Positions 6,447 through 14,895 of a DNA stretch of 17,612 bases are shown here, piece by piece; within the stretch, counting starts at the first letter, position 1; each line of letters begins with the position of its first letter. The stretch is from positions 1 through 17,612 of the forward strand of contig CAAFXO010000030.1 in NCBI GenBank assembly GCA_900766975.1, written 5' to 3'. The notes beneath the pieces are model-generated. The model saw nothing but the letters and a program-made list of their open reading frames with translations, searched no databases and had not been told where the DNA came from. The position numbers were made by a program, and so were the translations under genes. The DNA comes from Bacteroidales bacterium. GTDB taxonomy: Bacteria > Bacteroidota > Bacteroidia > Bacteroidales > Muribaculaceae.

Positions 6447-7715
6447 ATGTATGCATTGGTAGATTGCAACTCATTTTTTTGTTCGGTAGAGAAGGTGTTC
6501 CATCCCGGATTGGATGGGAAGCCGGTGTGTGTCTTGTCGAACAATGATGGGTGTATCGTGGCGTTGACGCCGGAGGCGAAGGCGTGTGGGTTGCATCGAG
6601 GCGATCCGATCTTCAAGGTAGAGGATATCGTAAGGAGGTATGGTGTGCATATCTTCTCGACCAACATGCAGCTCTATGCGGCGATGAGTCAGAGGGTTAC
6701 CAATATACTTCGGCAGAGCATCCGCCATGTGGAGAATTACAGCATCGACGAGTCCTTTCTCGATCTGAGAGGATATGATCGCTATTACGATCCGGTGGAG
6801 CTGATGCGAGGTGTGAGGGAGAGGATCCGGCTATGCACGGATATCCCGGTGAGCATCGGCATAGCCCCCTCGAAGACGTTGGCGAAAATGGGGAGCAAGT
6901 ATGCCAAGCAATATCGGGGGTATCAGGGGGTGTGTATGATCGACACAGAGGAGAAGCGGCGCAAGGCATTGGAGATGTTTGACTTGGCAGATGTGTGGGG
7001 CATCGGCAGGCACACGTTGGCGCGGCTCAACTATCATGGCATACGTACGCCGCTGGAATTTGCCGACCGGAGCGAGAGCTGGGTGAAGAGTATCCTCCAC
7101 CGACCGGGCTATCAGACCTGGCTTGAGCTGAACGGGGTGGCATGTATCGATACGAGCGAAGTAAAGCGCAATCAGACCATCTGCACGAGTCGAAGTTTCG
7201 GGGAGATGGTGGGAGATCTCACCTCATTGAGGGGGTCGATAGCGGGGTTTGCGAGCAGCTGTGCCAACAAATTGCGAGGACAAGATAGTGCCTGCCGCAG
7301 TGTCAGTGTGTTTATATGCAGCAACCGGTATCGGGAAGATCTGGTGCAATATGGCAACATGGCTACCGAGCGACTGCACACCGCCACATCCGACACCTTG
7401 GAGATAACGGATGCGGCGATGCGATGTTTGCAGTCGATCTATCTGCCGGGGGTGATGTACAAGAAAACGGGGGTAATATTGAGTGACATCGTGCCGGCGA
7501 GTCCGATACAGTTAAGTTTATTTGATCCGATCGATAGGCGGAGGGAGAGGGTAGAATTGATGAAGAGCATCGACCGGATCAATCAGCGCTACGGGGTCAA
7601 GACGATGAGCTTGGCGATAGAGGGTAGGGGTCATCAAGCCTGGCACAAGAAATGCGAGCACCGCAGCCCCAACTACCTAACCGACCTCCAAGACCTCCTC
7701 ACCATCCGGATATAA
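6447..7715 (+). CDS. umuC: UmuC-like Y-family DNA polymerase (Pol V catalytic subunit)
   Basis: A 422-residue error-prone translesion polymerase of normal UmuC length. Palm-domain metal ligands are Asp6 (ALVDCNSFF) and Asp101-Glu102 (YSIDESFLDL); SNNDG at 31-35 is the typical fingers motif. SIGIAPSKTLAK (136-147) and DVWGIGRHT (182-190) mark the rest of the catalytic core and thumb. QLSLFD (355-360) is a canonical sliding-clamp-binding peptide. The UmuC C-terminal signature RINQRYG...HRSPNYLTDLQDL is present and complete. The start is fixed by GGAGGGGG at 6431-6438, eight bases before the ATG. It acts with processed UmuD to copy damaged DNA at the cost of mutations, and is expected to be damage-inducible with umuD from the promoter at about 5705. 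Confidence 0.93.
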   Translation: MYALVDCNSFFCSVEKVFHPGLDGKPVCVLSNNDGCIVALTPEAKACGLHRGDPIFKVEDIVRRYGVHIFSTNMQLYAAMSQRVTNILRQSIRHVENYSIDESFLDLRGYDRYYDPVELMRGVRERIRLCTDIPVSIGIAPSKTLAKMGSKYAKQYRGYQGVCMIDTEEKRRKALEMFDLADVWGIGRHTLARLNYHGIRTPLEFADRSESWVKSILHRPGYQTWLELNGVACIDTSEVKRNQTICTSRSFGEMVGDLTSLRGSIAGFASSCANKLRGQDSACRSVSVFICSNRYREDLVQYGNMATERLHTATSDTLEITDAAMRCLQSIYLPGVMYKKTGVILSDIVPASPIQLSLFDPIDRRRERVELMKSIDRINQRYGVKTMSLAIEGRGHQAWHKKCEHRSPNYLTDLQDLLTIRI

Positions 7716-7732
7716 ATTTTTTCTTAAAAAAA

Positions 7733-7769
7733 GTTGACATATAAATATAATTTGATTATCTTTGTCAAC
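7733..7769 (+). promoter_or_regulatory. Promoter of the regulator-cas operon embedded in an inverted repeat
   Basis: TATCTTTG (7757-7764) is a consensus -7 box; TTG (7734-7736) lies 20 bp upstream as the -33 core. The perfect 7-bp arms GTTGACA (7733-7739) and TGTCAAC (7763-7769), 23 bp apart, cover the -33 core and overlap the last bases of the -7 box. A dimer bound here would block RNA polymerase, which is the classic layout of an autorepressor operator. The predicted transcript start is near 7771, about 45 bp before the regulator ATG. No other promoter is obvious before cas12a. Confidence 0.65.
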
Positions 7770-7816
7770 AAATTGTAAAGATGGATGAATAAAAACCTTA
7801 TTTAGCAAATCATCTG

Positions 7817-8830
7817 ATGAAATTACAAGGTATTGACATAAGAATACGTGCAGCCCGGCTTCATTTAGGATGGAGTATGGATCGACTTTCTAACGAAACG
7901 GGAAAAGTTGTGACCAAGCAAAGCATCTCGAAATATGAGCTTGGCACCATGCAACCCAAGATTGGTACCATCAAGGCACTTGCAAAAGCAATGGGAGTAA
8001 GTTGCGAATACTTCTATGGAAGCAATGTGTCAATAGACGTACCGATGCTACGGAGGATACCCAAGGGAATAATGTCTAAAGATGAATTAGATTATATCGA
8101 AGCGAAATTGGCATTTTGGGTAGAGCGATACAGAATAGTAGAGAAGCATATAGGGGATTTACATCAATTTCACAATCCTATCAGCGATATAGAAGTCAGG
8201 AATATCGAAGATGCCATACAAGCAGCCGATCGATTAAGAGAGGCGTGGCATTGTGGAGATGGTCCGATCGCCAGCATATTACGACTTATGGAGCGCAAAG
8301 GGATCAAGATAACGAGTGATGAATTGCCCAATGGCATATTAGGGCTCAGCACATGGGCAGATGGCCACGAGCCACTTGTTGTCATCGATATGCGACAAGA
8401 GATGCACACAATAGAGCAGATACGCTTCACGGCAAGTCATGAGCTTGGGCACTTGATGCTCAATATACCCGATGATATAGAGGATGCGAAGCGAGAGAAA
8501 CTTTGTCATGTATTCGGATGCTTTCTTCTTTTGCCGGCATCAACATTATATGAAGAGATCGGAGCAATAGAGAGAGAGTATTTAACTCTTGACGAATTGA
8601 TAGATCTTCATGAAATATATGGGCTATCAATAGCCGCATTAGTGCATCAAGCATGGGATTTGAAAATAATCAGCCGCAACGAATACGATCGCTGGTATGA
8701 CGAAAAGATCAAAAAAAATCCAACTGAGAAGGGATGGGGAGTATACCTTTATCCGGAAACAATCGGGCGAGAAAAGCGACTTCGTTCGATCATAGAGCAA
8801 AAAGAACAAAACAACTACTACAATATATAA
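7817..8830 (+). CDS. HTH (XRE) - ImmA/IrrE metallopeptidase regulator upstream of cas12a
   Basis: A 337-residue two-domain regulator. Residues ~6-66 form an XRE/Cro-type helix-turn-helix (TKQSISKYELGTMQPKIGTI is the recognition-helix region). The C-terminal half is an ImmA/IrrE-type zinc peptidase: HELGH at 208-212 supplies two His ligands and the catalytic Glu209; Glu227 in REKLCHVFGCFLLLP fits the third ligand. In other bacteria ImmA and IrrE relieve repression by cleaving XRE repressors after DNA damage or other signals; here both parts are on one chain. The gene ends 4 bp before the cas12a ATG and is preceded by a promoter inside an inverted repeat, so it likely represses itself and the whole cas operon until proteolysis. 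That control is inferred. An accidental neighbour retained by read-through is the alternative. Confidence 0.88.
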   Translation: MKLQGIDIRIRAARLHLGWSMDRLSNETGKVVTKQSISKYELGTMQPKIGTIKALAKAMGVSCEYFYGSNVSIDVPMLRRIPKGIMSKDELDYIEAKLAFWVERYRIVEKHIGDLHQFHNPISDIEVRNIEDAIQAADRLREAWHCGDGPIASILRLMERKGIKITSDELPNGILGLSTWADGHEPLVVIDMRQEMHTIEQIRFTASHELGHLMLNIPDDIEDAKREKLCHVFGCFLLLPASTLYEEIGAIEREYLTLDELIDLHEIYGLSIAALVHQAWDLKIISRNEYDRWYDEKIKKNPTEKGWGVYLYPETIGREKRLRSIIEQKEQNNYYNI

Positions 8831-8834
8831 TAAC

Positions 8835-11800
8835 ATGAAACAATACGAAGACTTCACAGGTCTCTATCAAATCAGCAAAACATTGCGATTTGAAGCAAGG
8901 CCTATAGGGAAGACCTATGAGAACATCCTAAAGAATGGGCTCATAGATCGAGATGAACATAGATCTCGGAGCTATGTTCAAATTAAGAAACTAATCGACG
9001 AATATCACAAAGTGTTTATTGACAACGCTTTGGAAGATGGTTGTCTATGCAAAGAGACAACCGGTGGGAGTGATGTGCTCAATAAATATCTTGAGTTATA
9101 CCTCAAAAATTCGAAGAGCGACAGTGACCAAAAAATGCTTGAGAAGCTCCAAGGATTGATGAGAAAAGCGATTGCAAAACGTCTATCATCTCAATCCGGA
9201 TTTAAGAATATGTTCAATAAAGAATTGATCCAAGCATACAAGGTAGAAGGTTCTAAGGAGAAGTCAGAAGCGGATTTGATCAAATTTGTAAAAGGGTCAA
9301 AACAAGAATGTATTGCTTCACTGACTAAAGAAGAGGCAATCGATTTAATAAACGAGTTCCGAGGGTTTACTACCTACTTAAAAGGATACCGTGAAAACCG
9401 CAAGAATCTTTATAGTGAAGAGGCGAAATCAACAGCCATAGCATATCGGCTAATCAACGAAAATCTGCCAAAATTCATCGACAATATTATTGCATTCAGA
9501 AAAATAATTGAAATCCCTGAAATGCAAGAGGCAATGCGCACTCTATGCAAAGAGATGGAGCCCTATCTGAATGTAAAAGAGATCAGAGAGATGTTTAGCA
9601 TCGACTATTATGACATGTTGCTGACTCAAAAGCAGATAGATGTATACAATGCCATAATAGGGGGCAGAGTCGATGAAACCTGCGACACGCATATCAAAGG
9701 GATAAATCAATATGTAAACCTTTACAACCAGCAACACAAAGAGACAAAGCTTCCCAAGCTAAAAGTGCTGTACAAGCAAATCTTGAGCGATCGGAATGCT
9801 ATCTCATGGCTACCTGAAGAATTTCACAATGACAAAGAAGTGCTTGATGCTATCAAGGATTGTTACACAAGATTGACGGAAAACATCTTAGGCGAAAAGG
9901 TTCTAAAGAGTCTTCTGACTTCTCTCGAAGAGTATGATCTAAATGGCATATATATTCCCAATGACCAGCAACTTACTGACATCTCTCAAAGAATATTCGG
10001 GAATTGGTCAGAAATCCAGAATGCCATATTGGGAAATATCAAAGAGGCTACACCAAAGAAGAAGAAAGAAAGTGATGAGGCTTACTCAGAGAGACTAAAT
10101 GCGCTCTACAAGAAGCAAAACAGTTTTAGCATTCATTATATCAATGAATGTCTTTCAGCACAAGGGAAAGAAGATGGCAAGACTATTCAGTCATACTTTG
10201 GTAATTGTGGAGCAATAGACACACCGACGACACAACGAGAGAATTTGTTCTTATACATATCCAATATGTATACTGATGCAAAGTGTGTGTTGGACAGAGA
10301 CTTCAGCAATAGTCTCACACAAGACAAAGAGGCAGTCGAAAAGATCAAGAATCTTCTTGACTCTATCAAAGAATTGCAACACTTCATCAAGCCTCTATTG
10401 GGCAGTGGCAAAGAGACAGACAAAGATGAACGATTCTCTGCAGAGTTCGATTCAATCTGGAGAGAACTTGATACGATCACTCCCCTATATAATATGGTGA
10501 GGAACTATATGACTCGCAAGCCATATAGCCAAGATAAGATTAAGCTCAACTTCGACAACCCACAGTTGCTTGAAGGATGGGATGCAAACAAAGAACAAGA
10601 CTATTCATCCATAATATTGCGTCGTGGAGCCAATTACTATTTGGCAATAATGGACAAGGATAGTCGCAAACTATTGGGGAAAGCTATGCCATCGGAAGGT
10701 GAATGTTATGAAAAGATGGTCTATAAACTCTTGCCAGGTGCGAAAAAGATGCTTCCCAAGGTGTTTTTTTCAAAGTCAAGGAAAGAAGAATTTGCACCTT
10801 CACAACAAATTGATGAAATTCGCGATAATGAATCCTATAGAAAAGGCTCTAACTTCAATATAGATGACTGTCATCAGCTTATTGATTTTTATAAGCAATC
10901 CATCCTCAAGCATGAGGATTGGAGCAAATTCGGTTTCCAATTCTCACCAACATCCTCTTATCAAGACATCAACGAATTTTTCAATGAAGTTGAGCAACAA
11001 GGATATGGTATTTCCTTTACAAACGTATCGATAGAATATATCGATAGACTGGTAGATGAGGGTAAATTGTATCTATTCCAAATCTACAACAAAGACTTCT
11101 CAGAGTATAGCAAAGGGACTCCCAATATGCATACGTTATATTGGCGAGCTCTATTCGATGAGAAGAATCTTGCCGATGCTATCTATAAACTGAATGGTAA
11201 GTCAGAGCTTTTCTATCGGAGGAAGAGTCTTGAAAGAAATGAGCCTACGCATCCGGCGCATGAACCTATCAAGAACAAGAACAAAAACAATCCCAAATCC
11301 GAGAGTGTCTTTGATTATGATTTGATCAAAGACAAACGCTATACACTCGACAAGTTCATGCTTCATATTCCAATCACGATGAACTTCAAATGTCCGGATA
11401 GGATTAACCTCAACAATCAGGTTAAGGAATATCTTCAGGAAGCAGAAGATACTCATGTGATAGGTATCGATCGTGGTGAAAGGCATCTTCTCTATCTTGT
11501 TGTGATCGACCGTCATGGCAACATCAAAGAGCAGTTCTCACTCAATGACATTGTAAACGAGTATAATGGCATCAACTATCGTACAGACTACCATGCACTA
11601 CTCGACAGAAAAGAAAAAGAGAGGATGGAAGCTCGCAAGAGTTGGCAAACCATCGAAAGCATCAAAGAGCTAAAAGAGGGGTATTTATCTCAAGTGATAC
11701 ACAAAATCACCCAACTGATGATCAAATACCACGCAATAGTAGTGCTTGAAGACTTGAACAGAGGCTTCATGCGTGGTCGCCAGAAAGTGGAGAAAGAAGT

Positions 11801-12644
11801 CTATCGCAAATTCGAGAAGATGCTCATCGACAAGTTGAACTATTTGGTAGACAAGAGAGCAGACCCTGAGGCGGCAGGCGGTTTGATGAAAGCATATCAA
11901 TTAACATCGAAATTCGAAAGTTTTGAGAAGCTCGGCAAACAGAGTGGTTTTCTCTTCTACGTGCCTGCTTGGAACACTTCTAAGATAGACCCTGTGACCG
12001 GCTTTGTCAACCTCTTCGATACTCACTACAAGAGCATCGACTCCGCAAAGAAATTTTTCTCTTCATTTGATTCAATCAGATATGAAGCAGAAAAAGGTTG
12101 GTTCGAATTTAGGTTTGATTACCGAAACTTTGGCACCAAGGCGGATGGAACAAGGACAGAATGGACTCTTTGCACAAGAGGCAGCCGAATTGAAACATTC
12201 CGCAATCCTGACAAAAACAGCCAGTGGGATAATCAAGAGATCGATCTGACATCGGCTATTAAATCTCACTTGGAGAATTATGGCATAGATGTATCTTCCA
12301 ATCTCAAAGATGGAATTTGCAGCCAAACCGACAAGAGTTTTTTTGAAGGTATGTTGTATTACCTGAAATTGACACTTCAGATGCGCAACAGCATAACCGG
12401 AACAAGTGTAGACTATCTTGTGTCACCTATTTCAGACGAGAACGGCAACCACTTTGATAGTCGAACATGTGGTGAAAGGTTACCTCAGAACGCAGATGCC
12501 AATGGTGCTTACAACATCGCTCGTAAGGGTCTTATGCTGATCGATCAGATCAAGCAATCAGACGATGTGGCCAGCCTAAAATTTGATATATCAAACAAAA
12601 ATTGGCTAAAATTTGCTCAGGAGAAACCATATCTCGATGATTGA
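8835..12644 (+). CDS. cas12a: Cas12a (Cpf1), type V-A CRISPR effector nuclease
   Basis: A full-length 1269-residue RNA-guided DNA nuclease (family usually ~1200-1300). The N-terminal YxISKTLRFEARPIGKT is the Cas12a WED-I start; REC lobes follow to ~residue 520. The PAM-contact region NYMTRKPYSQDKIKLNF leads into GWDANKE. crRNA-processing residues His806, Lys815 and Lys832 (THPAHEPIKNK and YDLIKDKRYT) align with His843, Lys852 and Lys869 of FnCas12a. RuvC residues are Asp879 (IGIDRGER), Glu972 (VVLEDLN) and Asp1221 (ADANGAYN); the nuclease-domain Arg1184 is in LQMRNS. All are intact, so both pre-crRNA maturation and double-strand cleavage are expected. From memory, it most resembles P. crevioricanis and oral Bacteroidetes Cas12a. 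It starts 4 bp after the regulator and overlaps cas4 by 8 bp. Confidence 0.98.
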   Translation: MKQYEDFTGLYQISKTLRFEARPIGKTYENILKNGLIDRDEHRSRSYVQIKKLIDEYHKVFIDNALEDGCLCKETTGGSDVLNKYLELYLKNSKSDSDQKMLEKLQGLMRKAIAKRLSSQSGFKNMFNKELIQAYKVEGSKEKSEADLIKFVKGSKQECIASLTKEEAIDLINEFRGFTTYLKGYRENRKNLYSEEAKSTAIAYRLINENLPKFIDNIIAFRKIIEIPEMQEAMRTLCKEMEPYLNVKEIREMFSIDYYDMLLTQKQIDVYNAIIGGRVDETCDTHIKGINQYVNLYNQQHKETKLPKLKVLYKQILSDRNAISWLPEEFHNDKEVLDAIKDCYTRLTENILGEKVLKSLLTSLEEYDLNGIYIPNDQQLTDISQRIFGNWSEIQNAILGNIKEATPKKKKESDEAYSERLNALYKKQNSFSIHYINECLSAQGKEDGKTIQSYFGNCGAIDTPTTQRENLFLYISNMYTDAKCVLDRDFSNSLTQDKEAVEKIKNLLDSIKELQHFIKPLLGSGKETDKDERFSAEFDSIWRELDTITPLYNMVRNYMTRKPYSQDKIKLNFDNPQLLEGWDANKEQDYSSIILRRGANYYLAIMDKDSRKLLGKAMPSEGECYEKMVYKLLPGAKKMLPKVFFSKSRKEEFAPSQQIDEIRDNESYRKGSNFNIDDCHQLIDFYKQSILKHEDWSKFGFQFSPTSSYQDINEFFNEVEQQGYGISFTNVSIEYIDRLVDEGKLYLFQIYNKDFSEYSKGTPNMHTLYWRALFDEKNLADAIYKLNGKSELFYRRKSLERNEPTHPAHEPIKNKNKNNPKSESVFDYDLIKDKRYTLDKFMLHIPITMNFKCPDRINLNNQVKEYLQEAEDTHVIGIDRGERHLLYLVVIDRHGNIKEQFSLNDIVNEYNGINYRTDYHALLDRKEKERMEARKSWQTIESIKELKEGYLSQVIHKITQLMIKYHAIVVLEDLNRGFMRGRQKVEKEVYRKFEKMLIDKLNYLVDKRADPEAAGGLMKAYQLTSKFESFEKLGKQSGFLFYVPAWNTSKIDPVTGFVNLFDTHYKSIDSAKKFFSSFDSIRYEAEKGWFEFRFDYRNFGTKADGTRTEWTLCTRGSRIETFRNPDKNSQWDNQEIDLTSAIKSHLENYGIDVSSNLKDGICSQTDKSFFEGMLYYLKLTLQMRNSITGTSVDYLVSPISDENGNHFDSRTCGERLPQNADANGAYNIARKGLMLIDQIKQSDDVASLKFDISNKNWLKFAQEKPYLDD

Positions 12645-13206
12645 CTACATCTCACTTTCGACACTCAATGACTTTATCTTTTGTCCATACTCCATATACA
12701 TGCATAGCGTGTATATGGAGTCGGACGAAGGATTGTATAAAGCGACCCCTCAATTAGAGGGAAATGTAGCCCATAGTGGCGTCGACAACAAAACAGGAAG
12801 CACGAGGAAGCAGGATATCTTCTCACTTACCGTATATAGTGAAGAACTATCGATATTTGGCAAGATCGATGTTTACAAAGCGGATCAGGGGCTTCTTATC
12901 GAACGTAAGAAGAATTTGAAGAAAATATTTAGAGGTCAAATATATCAGCTATGGGGTCAATACTTTTGCATGAAAGAGATGGGATATGATGTGCAAAAAC
13001 TGGCATTTTATGAGATTAGTACCAATCGAATGACAGAGGTAGACTTGCCCGGCGAAGAGGGTAAACGAGAATTAGTAGACTTCATCGAAAGGTTTAAGAG
13101 ATTTGACCCCGGGAGCACATACTTTACGGTAAATCCTAACAAGTGCATACACTGCATCTATTGTAACTTATGCGACAAAACAGATAGTGACAATGTTTAC
13201 TCATAA
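12637..13206 (+). CDS. cas4: Cas4 RecB-like exonuclease for spacer acquisition
   Basis: A 189-residue Cas4, normal length. It trims prespacers and helps select PAM-bearing ends for Cas1-Cas2. The Fe-S cluster cysteines are Cys16 (FIFCPYS) and the C-terminal cluster Cys170, 173, 176 and 179 (CIHCIYCNLC). RecB-nuclease residues are His46 (NVAHSGVDN), Asp78 (GKIDVY), Glu89 and Lys91 (LIERKK), followed by the QIYQLWGQ helix. The ATG at 12637 overlaps the cas12a stop by eight bases (ATGATTGA), with CAGGAG upstream at 12619-12624; a TTG at 12613 would add eight residues but is the weaker start. The 3' end overlaps cas1 by 14 bp. It is translated as part of the cas operon. Confidence 0.95.
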   Translation: MIDYISLSTLNDFIFCPYSIYMHSVYMESDEGLYKATPQLEGNVAHSGVDNKTGSTRKQDIFSLTVYSEELSIFGKIDVYKADQGLLIERKKNLKKIFRGQIYQLWGQYFCMKEMGYDVQKLAFYEISTNRMTEVDLPGEEGKRELVDFIERFKRFDPGSTYFTVNPNKCIHCIYCNLCDKTDSDNVYS

Positions 13207-14173
13207 AGATATAGAAACAAGATCAATATTCGTTATAAACTGCTTGGAACACACTCGTGCAATGAGGGTTCAAACAGGAGGATTGCTATTGGAAGAAATC
13301 GACGGAGAAAAGAAACGGACATTAACAAAATTTCCATTTCAGAAACTTTTAGCAATATTTGTTATAGGCCATATTACGGTAACCACACCAATGATCGACA
13401 ACTGTCGTAAATATGGAGTGGCACTCATTGTACTTAAACCCAATCTAAGACCGGTGTTCTATTGGTCGGATGCAGCAGAAGCTAACTACCTTCTACGAAG
13501 AAGACAATATGAATATAGCAAGGATGACCTATCGATAGCTAAGGCATTGGTGACAAATAAAATACTTAATCAACAAGCATTATTACAAAAGACACGTTTG
13601 AAAGATGATCTGACACTCCAAGCATTGGAAATCTGTTCGGCGTCTCTAAACTCAATCGACAGCATAACTGACTATAATAAGCTAATGGGACTCGAGGGAA
13701 TGGTAGCAAAGCATTTCTTCGCGGCATATTTTCAAAAGCATGAATGGAAAGGTAGGCAGCCGCGAATGAAACGAGATATCATGAATGTAACCTTGGATAT
13801 CGGATATACCATATTATTCAATTTTATAGAATGCTTTCTTCGATTGTATGGCTTCGATTTATATATTGGAGTGTATCATCGGTTATGGTATAAGCGGAAA
13901 TCGTTGGTATGCGATTTAGTTGAACCATTCAGATGTATAATTGATCATACCGTTTTGGTTGCCTTCAATCGCAAGCAGTTCACAAAAGGGGACTTCACAC
14001 TTATAAAAAAAGAATATCATTTGAAATATGAGAAATGTGGCGACTACTACAAGGTGTTTTATGACGCACTTATAGGCAATAAATTGCCTATTTTTAAATA
14101 TATCCAGCAATACTATCGATGTTTTATGGGTCGCAAGACAGCCAAGCTATATCCGTTATATGAATATAAATAA
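13193..14173 (+). CDS. cas1: Cas1 integrase
   Basis: A 326-residue Cas1, full length. The N-terminal beta domain includes GGLLLEEIDGEK; the alpha-helical catalytic domain carries Glu168 (LMGLEGMVAKHFF), His229 (GVYHRLWYKRKS), Asp241 and Glu244 (CDLVEPFRCIID), the metal-binding set of Cas1 integrases. With Cas2 it inserts new spacers at the leader-repeat junction. The ATG at 13193 is preferred over a GTG two codons earlier. It overlaps cas4 by 14 bp and cas2 by 14 bp, so the three adaptation genes are translationally coupled. The integration site it would use now lies about 3.3 kb downstream of cas2, because of the IS21 insertion. Confidence 0.97.
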   Translation: MFTHKDIETRSIFVINCLEHTRAMRVQTGGLLLEEIDGEKKRTLTKFPFQKLLAIFVIGHITVTTPMIDNCRKYGVALIVLKPNLRPVFYWSDAAEANYLLRRRQYEYSKDDLSIAKALVTNKILNQQALLQKTRLKDDLTLQALEICSASLNSIDSITDYNKLMGLEGMVAKHFFAAYFQKHEWKGRQPRMKRDIMNVTLDIGYTILFNFIECFLRLYGFDLYIGVYHRLWYKRKSLVCDLVEPFRCIIDHTVLVAFNRKQFTKGDFTLIKKEYHLKYEKCGDYYKVFYDALIGNKLPIFKYIQQYYRCFMGRKTAKLYPLYEYK

Positions 14174-14444
14174 TTATATTATAGTCAGTTATGACATAAC
14201 TGACACAAAGAAGCGGACTAAATTTTCAAAATTACTAAGAAAGCATGGGGCAATCCGTCTTCAATTCTCAGTTTATGAGGTCAAAAATACGAAAAGGATT
14301 ATAGACAACTTGGTTGTAAAGATCGAGGCATTTGCAACAGAATTTACAGGAGATGATAGTATAATACTATTTGAGGTAACCGATGGAAAGATGACGAAAT
14401 ATGGTAATTCGATACACCGCGACCAACCCATCGTATACTTTTAA
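14160..14444 (+). CDS. cas2: Cas2, structural subunit of the adaptation complex
   Basis: A 94-residue ferredoxin-fold protein, normal size for Cas2. The first strand ends in the conserved SYDITD with Asp12, followed by a basic helix (KKRTKFSKLLRKHG) and a second strand RLQFSVYEV. It dimerises and bridges two Cas1 dimers on the prespacer. The ATG lies inside the cas1 3' end. It is the last cas gene; the 54 bp after its stop are the remaining left piece of the original leader before the IS21 element begins. No terminator is seen in those 54 bp. Confidence 0.95.
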   Translation: MNINNYIIVSYDITDTKKRTKFSKLLRKHGAIRLQFSVYEVKNTKRIIDNLVVKIEAFATEFTGDDSIILFEVTDGKMTKYGNSIHRDQPIVYF

Positions 14445-14492
14445 AACAAACCTACGTCATTATGTTCTTCCACGCCATTGGCTAAACAATTG

Positions 14493-14498
14493 ATTGTC
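14493..14498 (+). repeat. Left target-site duplication of the IS21 element
   Basis: ATTGTC here directly precedes the TG end of the element and is repeated exactly at 17346-17351 directly after its CA end. Confidence 0.85.
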
Positions 14499-14525
14499 TG
14501 GCGAAAACGGAGCATGTCCACCCAC
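14499..14525 (+). repeat. IS21 left terminal inverted repeat
   Basis: It begins TGGCGAAAACGGA and ends TCCACCCAC; 22 of 27 positions match the reverse complement of 17319-17345. A second TCCACCCAC lies at 14540-14548. Confidence 0.85.
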
Positions 14526-14582
14526 TCGGAGCGGTCTAATCCACCCACTTGTGAGTAGAAAATCGGCTTGAAATCGGCTGAA

Positions 14583-14835
14583 AAAACGGAGCATATCCGT
14601 TCAATATCGCCTAAAACGCTGAAAATCGCTCGAAAAAAACGGAGCATTGCCGTTCACCTGTTGTGAGAGAGGTGTGATGAATACCGAAATCGCATAGAAA
14701 ACGGAGCATTGCCGTTCACATAGGACAATGAGATTTGCTGATGTCCAATGACTTGCGCCAGAAAAACGGAGTATATCCGTTCACGATTTCCCCGTGATGT
14801 CAGCCCGCTCCCGGAAAACGGAGCATATCCGTTCA
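14583..14835 (+). repeat. Five subterminal palindromic repeats at the IS21 left end
   Basis: Copies of AAAACGGAGCATATCCGTTC plus A, allowing GCATT-GC or GTATA variants, lie at 14583-14603, 14636-14656, 14698-14718, 14763-14783 and 14815-14835, separated by 32-61 bp. Each is itself palindromic (AACGGA-5-TCCGTT). An inverted relative is at 17297-17316 near the right end. IS21 elements carry multiple end repeats that bind the transposase; these are the likely IstA sites, with asymmetric numbers at the two ends. Confidence 0.85.
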
Positions 14836-14853
14836 CTTTTCCGCTCTTTTCAT

Positions 14854-14891
14854 GTATATTGTATGTAGAAAAGAATCTAAATACAATATAC
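14854..14891 (+). promoter_or_regulatory. Perfect 11-bp inverted repeat before istA
   Basis: GTATATTGTAT (14854-14864) and ATACAATATAC (14881-14891) form a perfect stem with a 16-nt loop, ending four bases before the istA ATG. It could be an operator, or an RNA hairpin that shields the start codon from transcripts entering from the cas operon. No clear Shine-Dalgarno sequence is visible. Confidence 0.55.
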
Positions 14892-14895
14892 GACC

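Noticed and set aside
8831..8834. Separate promoter for cas12a or an anti-CRISPR gene between the regulator and cas12a
   Set aside because: Only four bases separate the two genes, leaving no room for either.
12613..12636. TTG start for cas4
   Set aside because: The ATG overlapping the cas12a stop (ATGATTGA) gives the typical Cas4 N-terminus and a normal coupling geometry.
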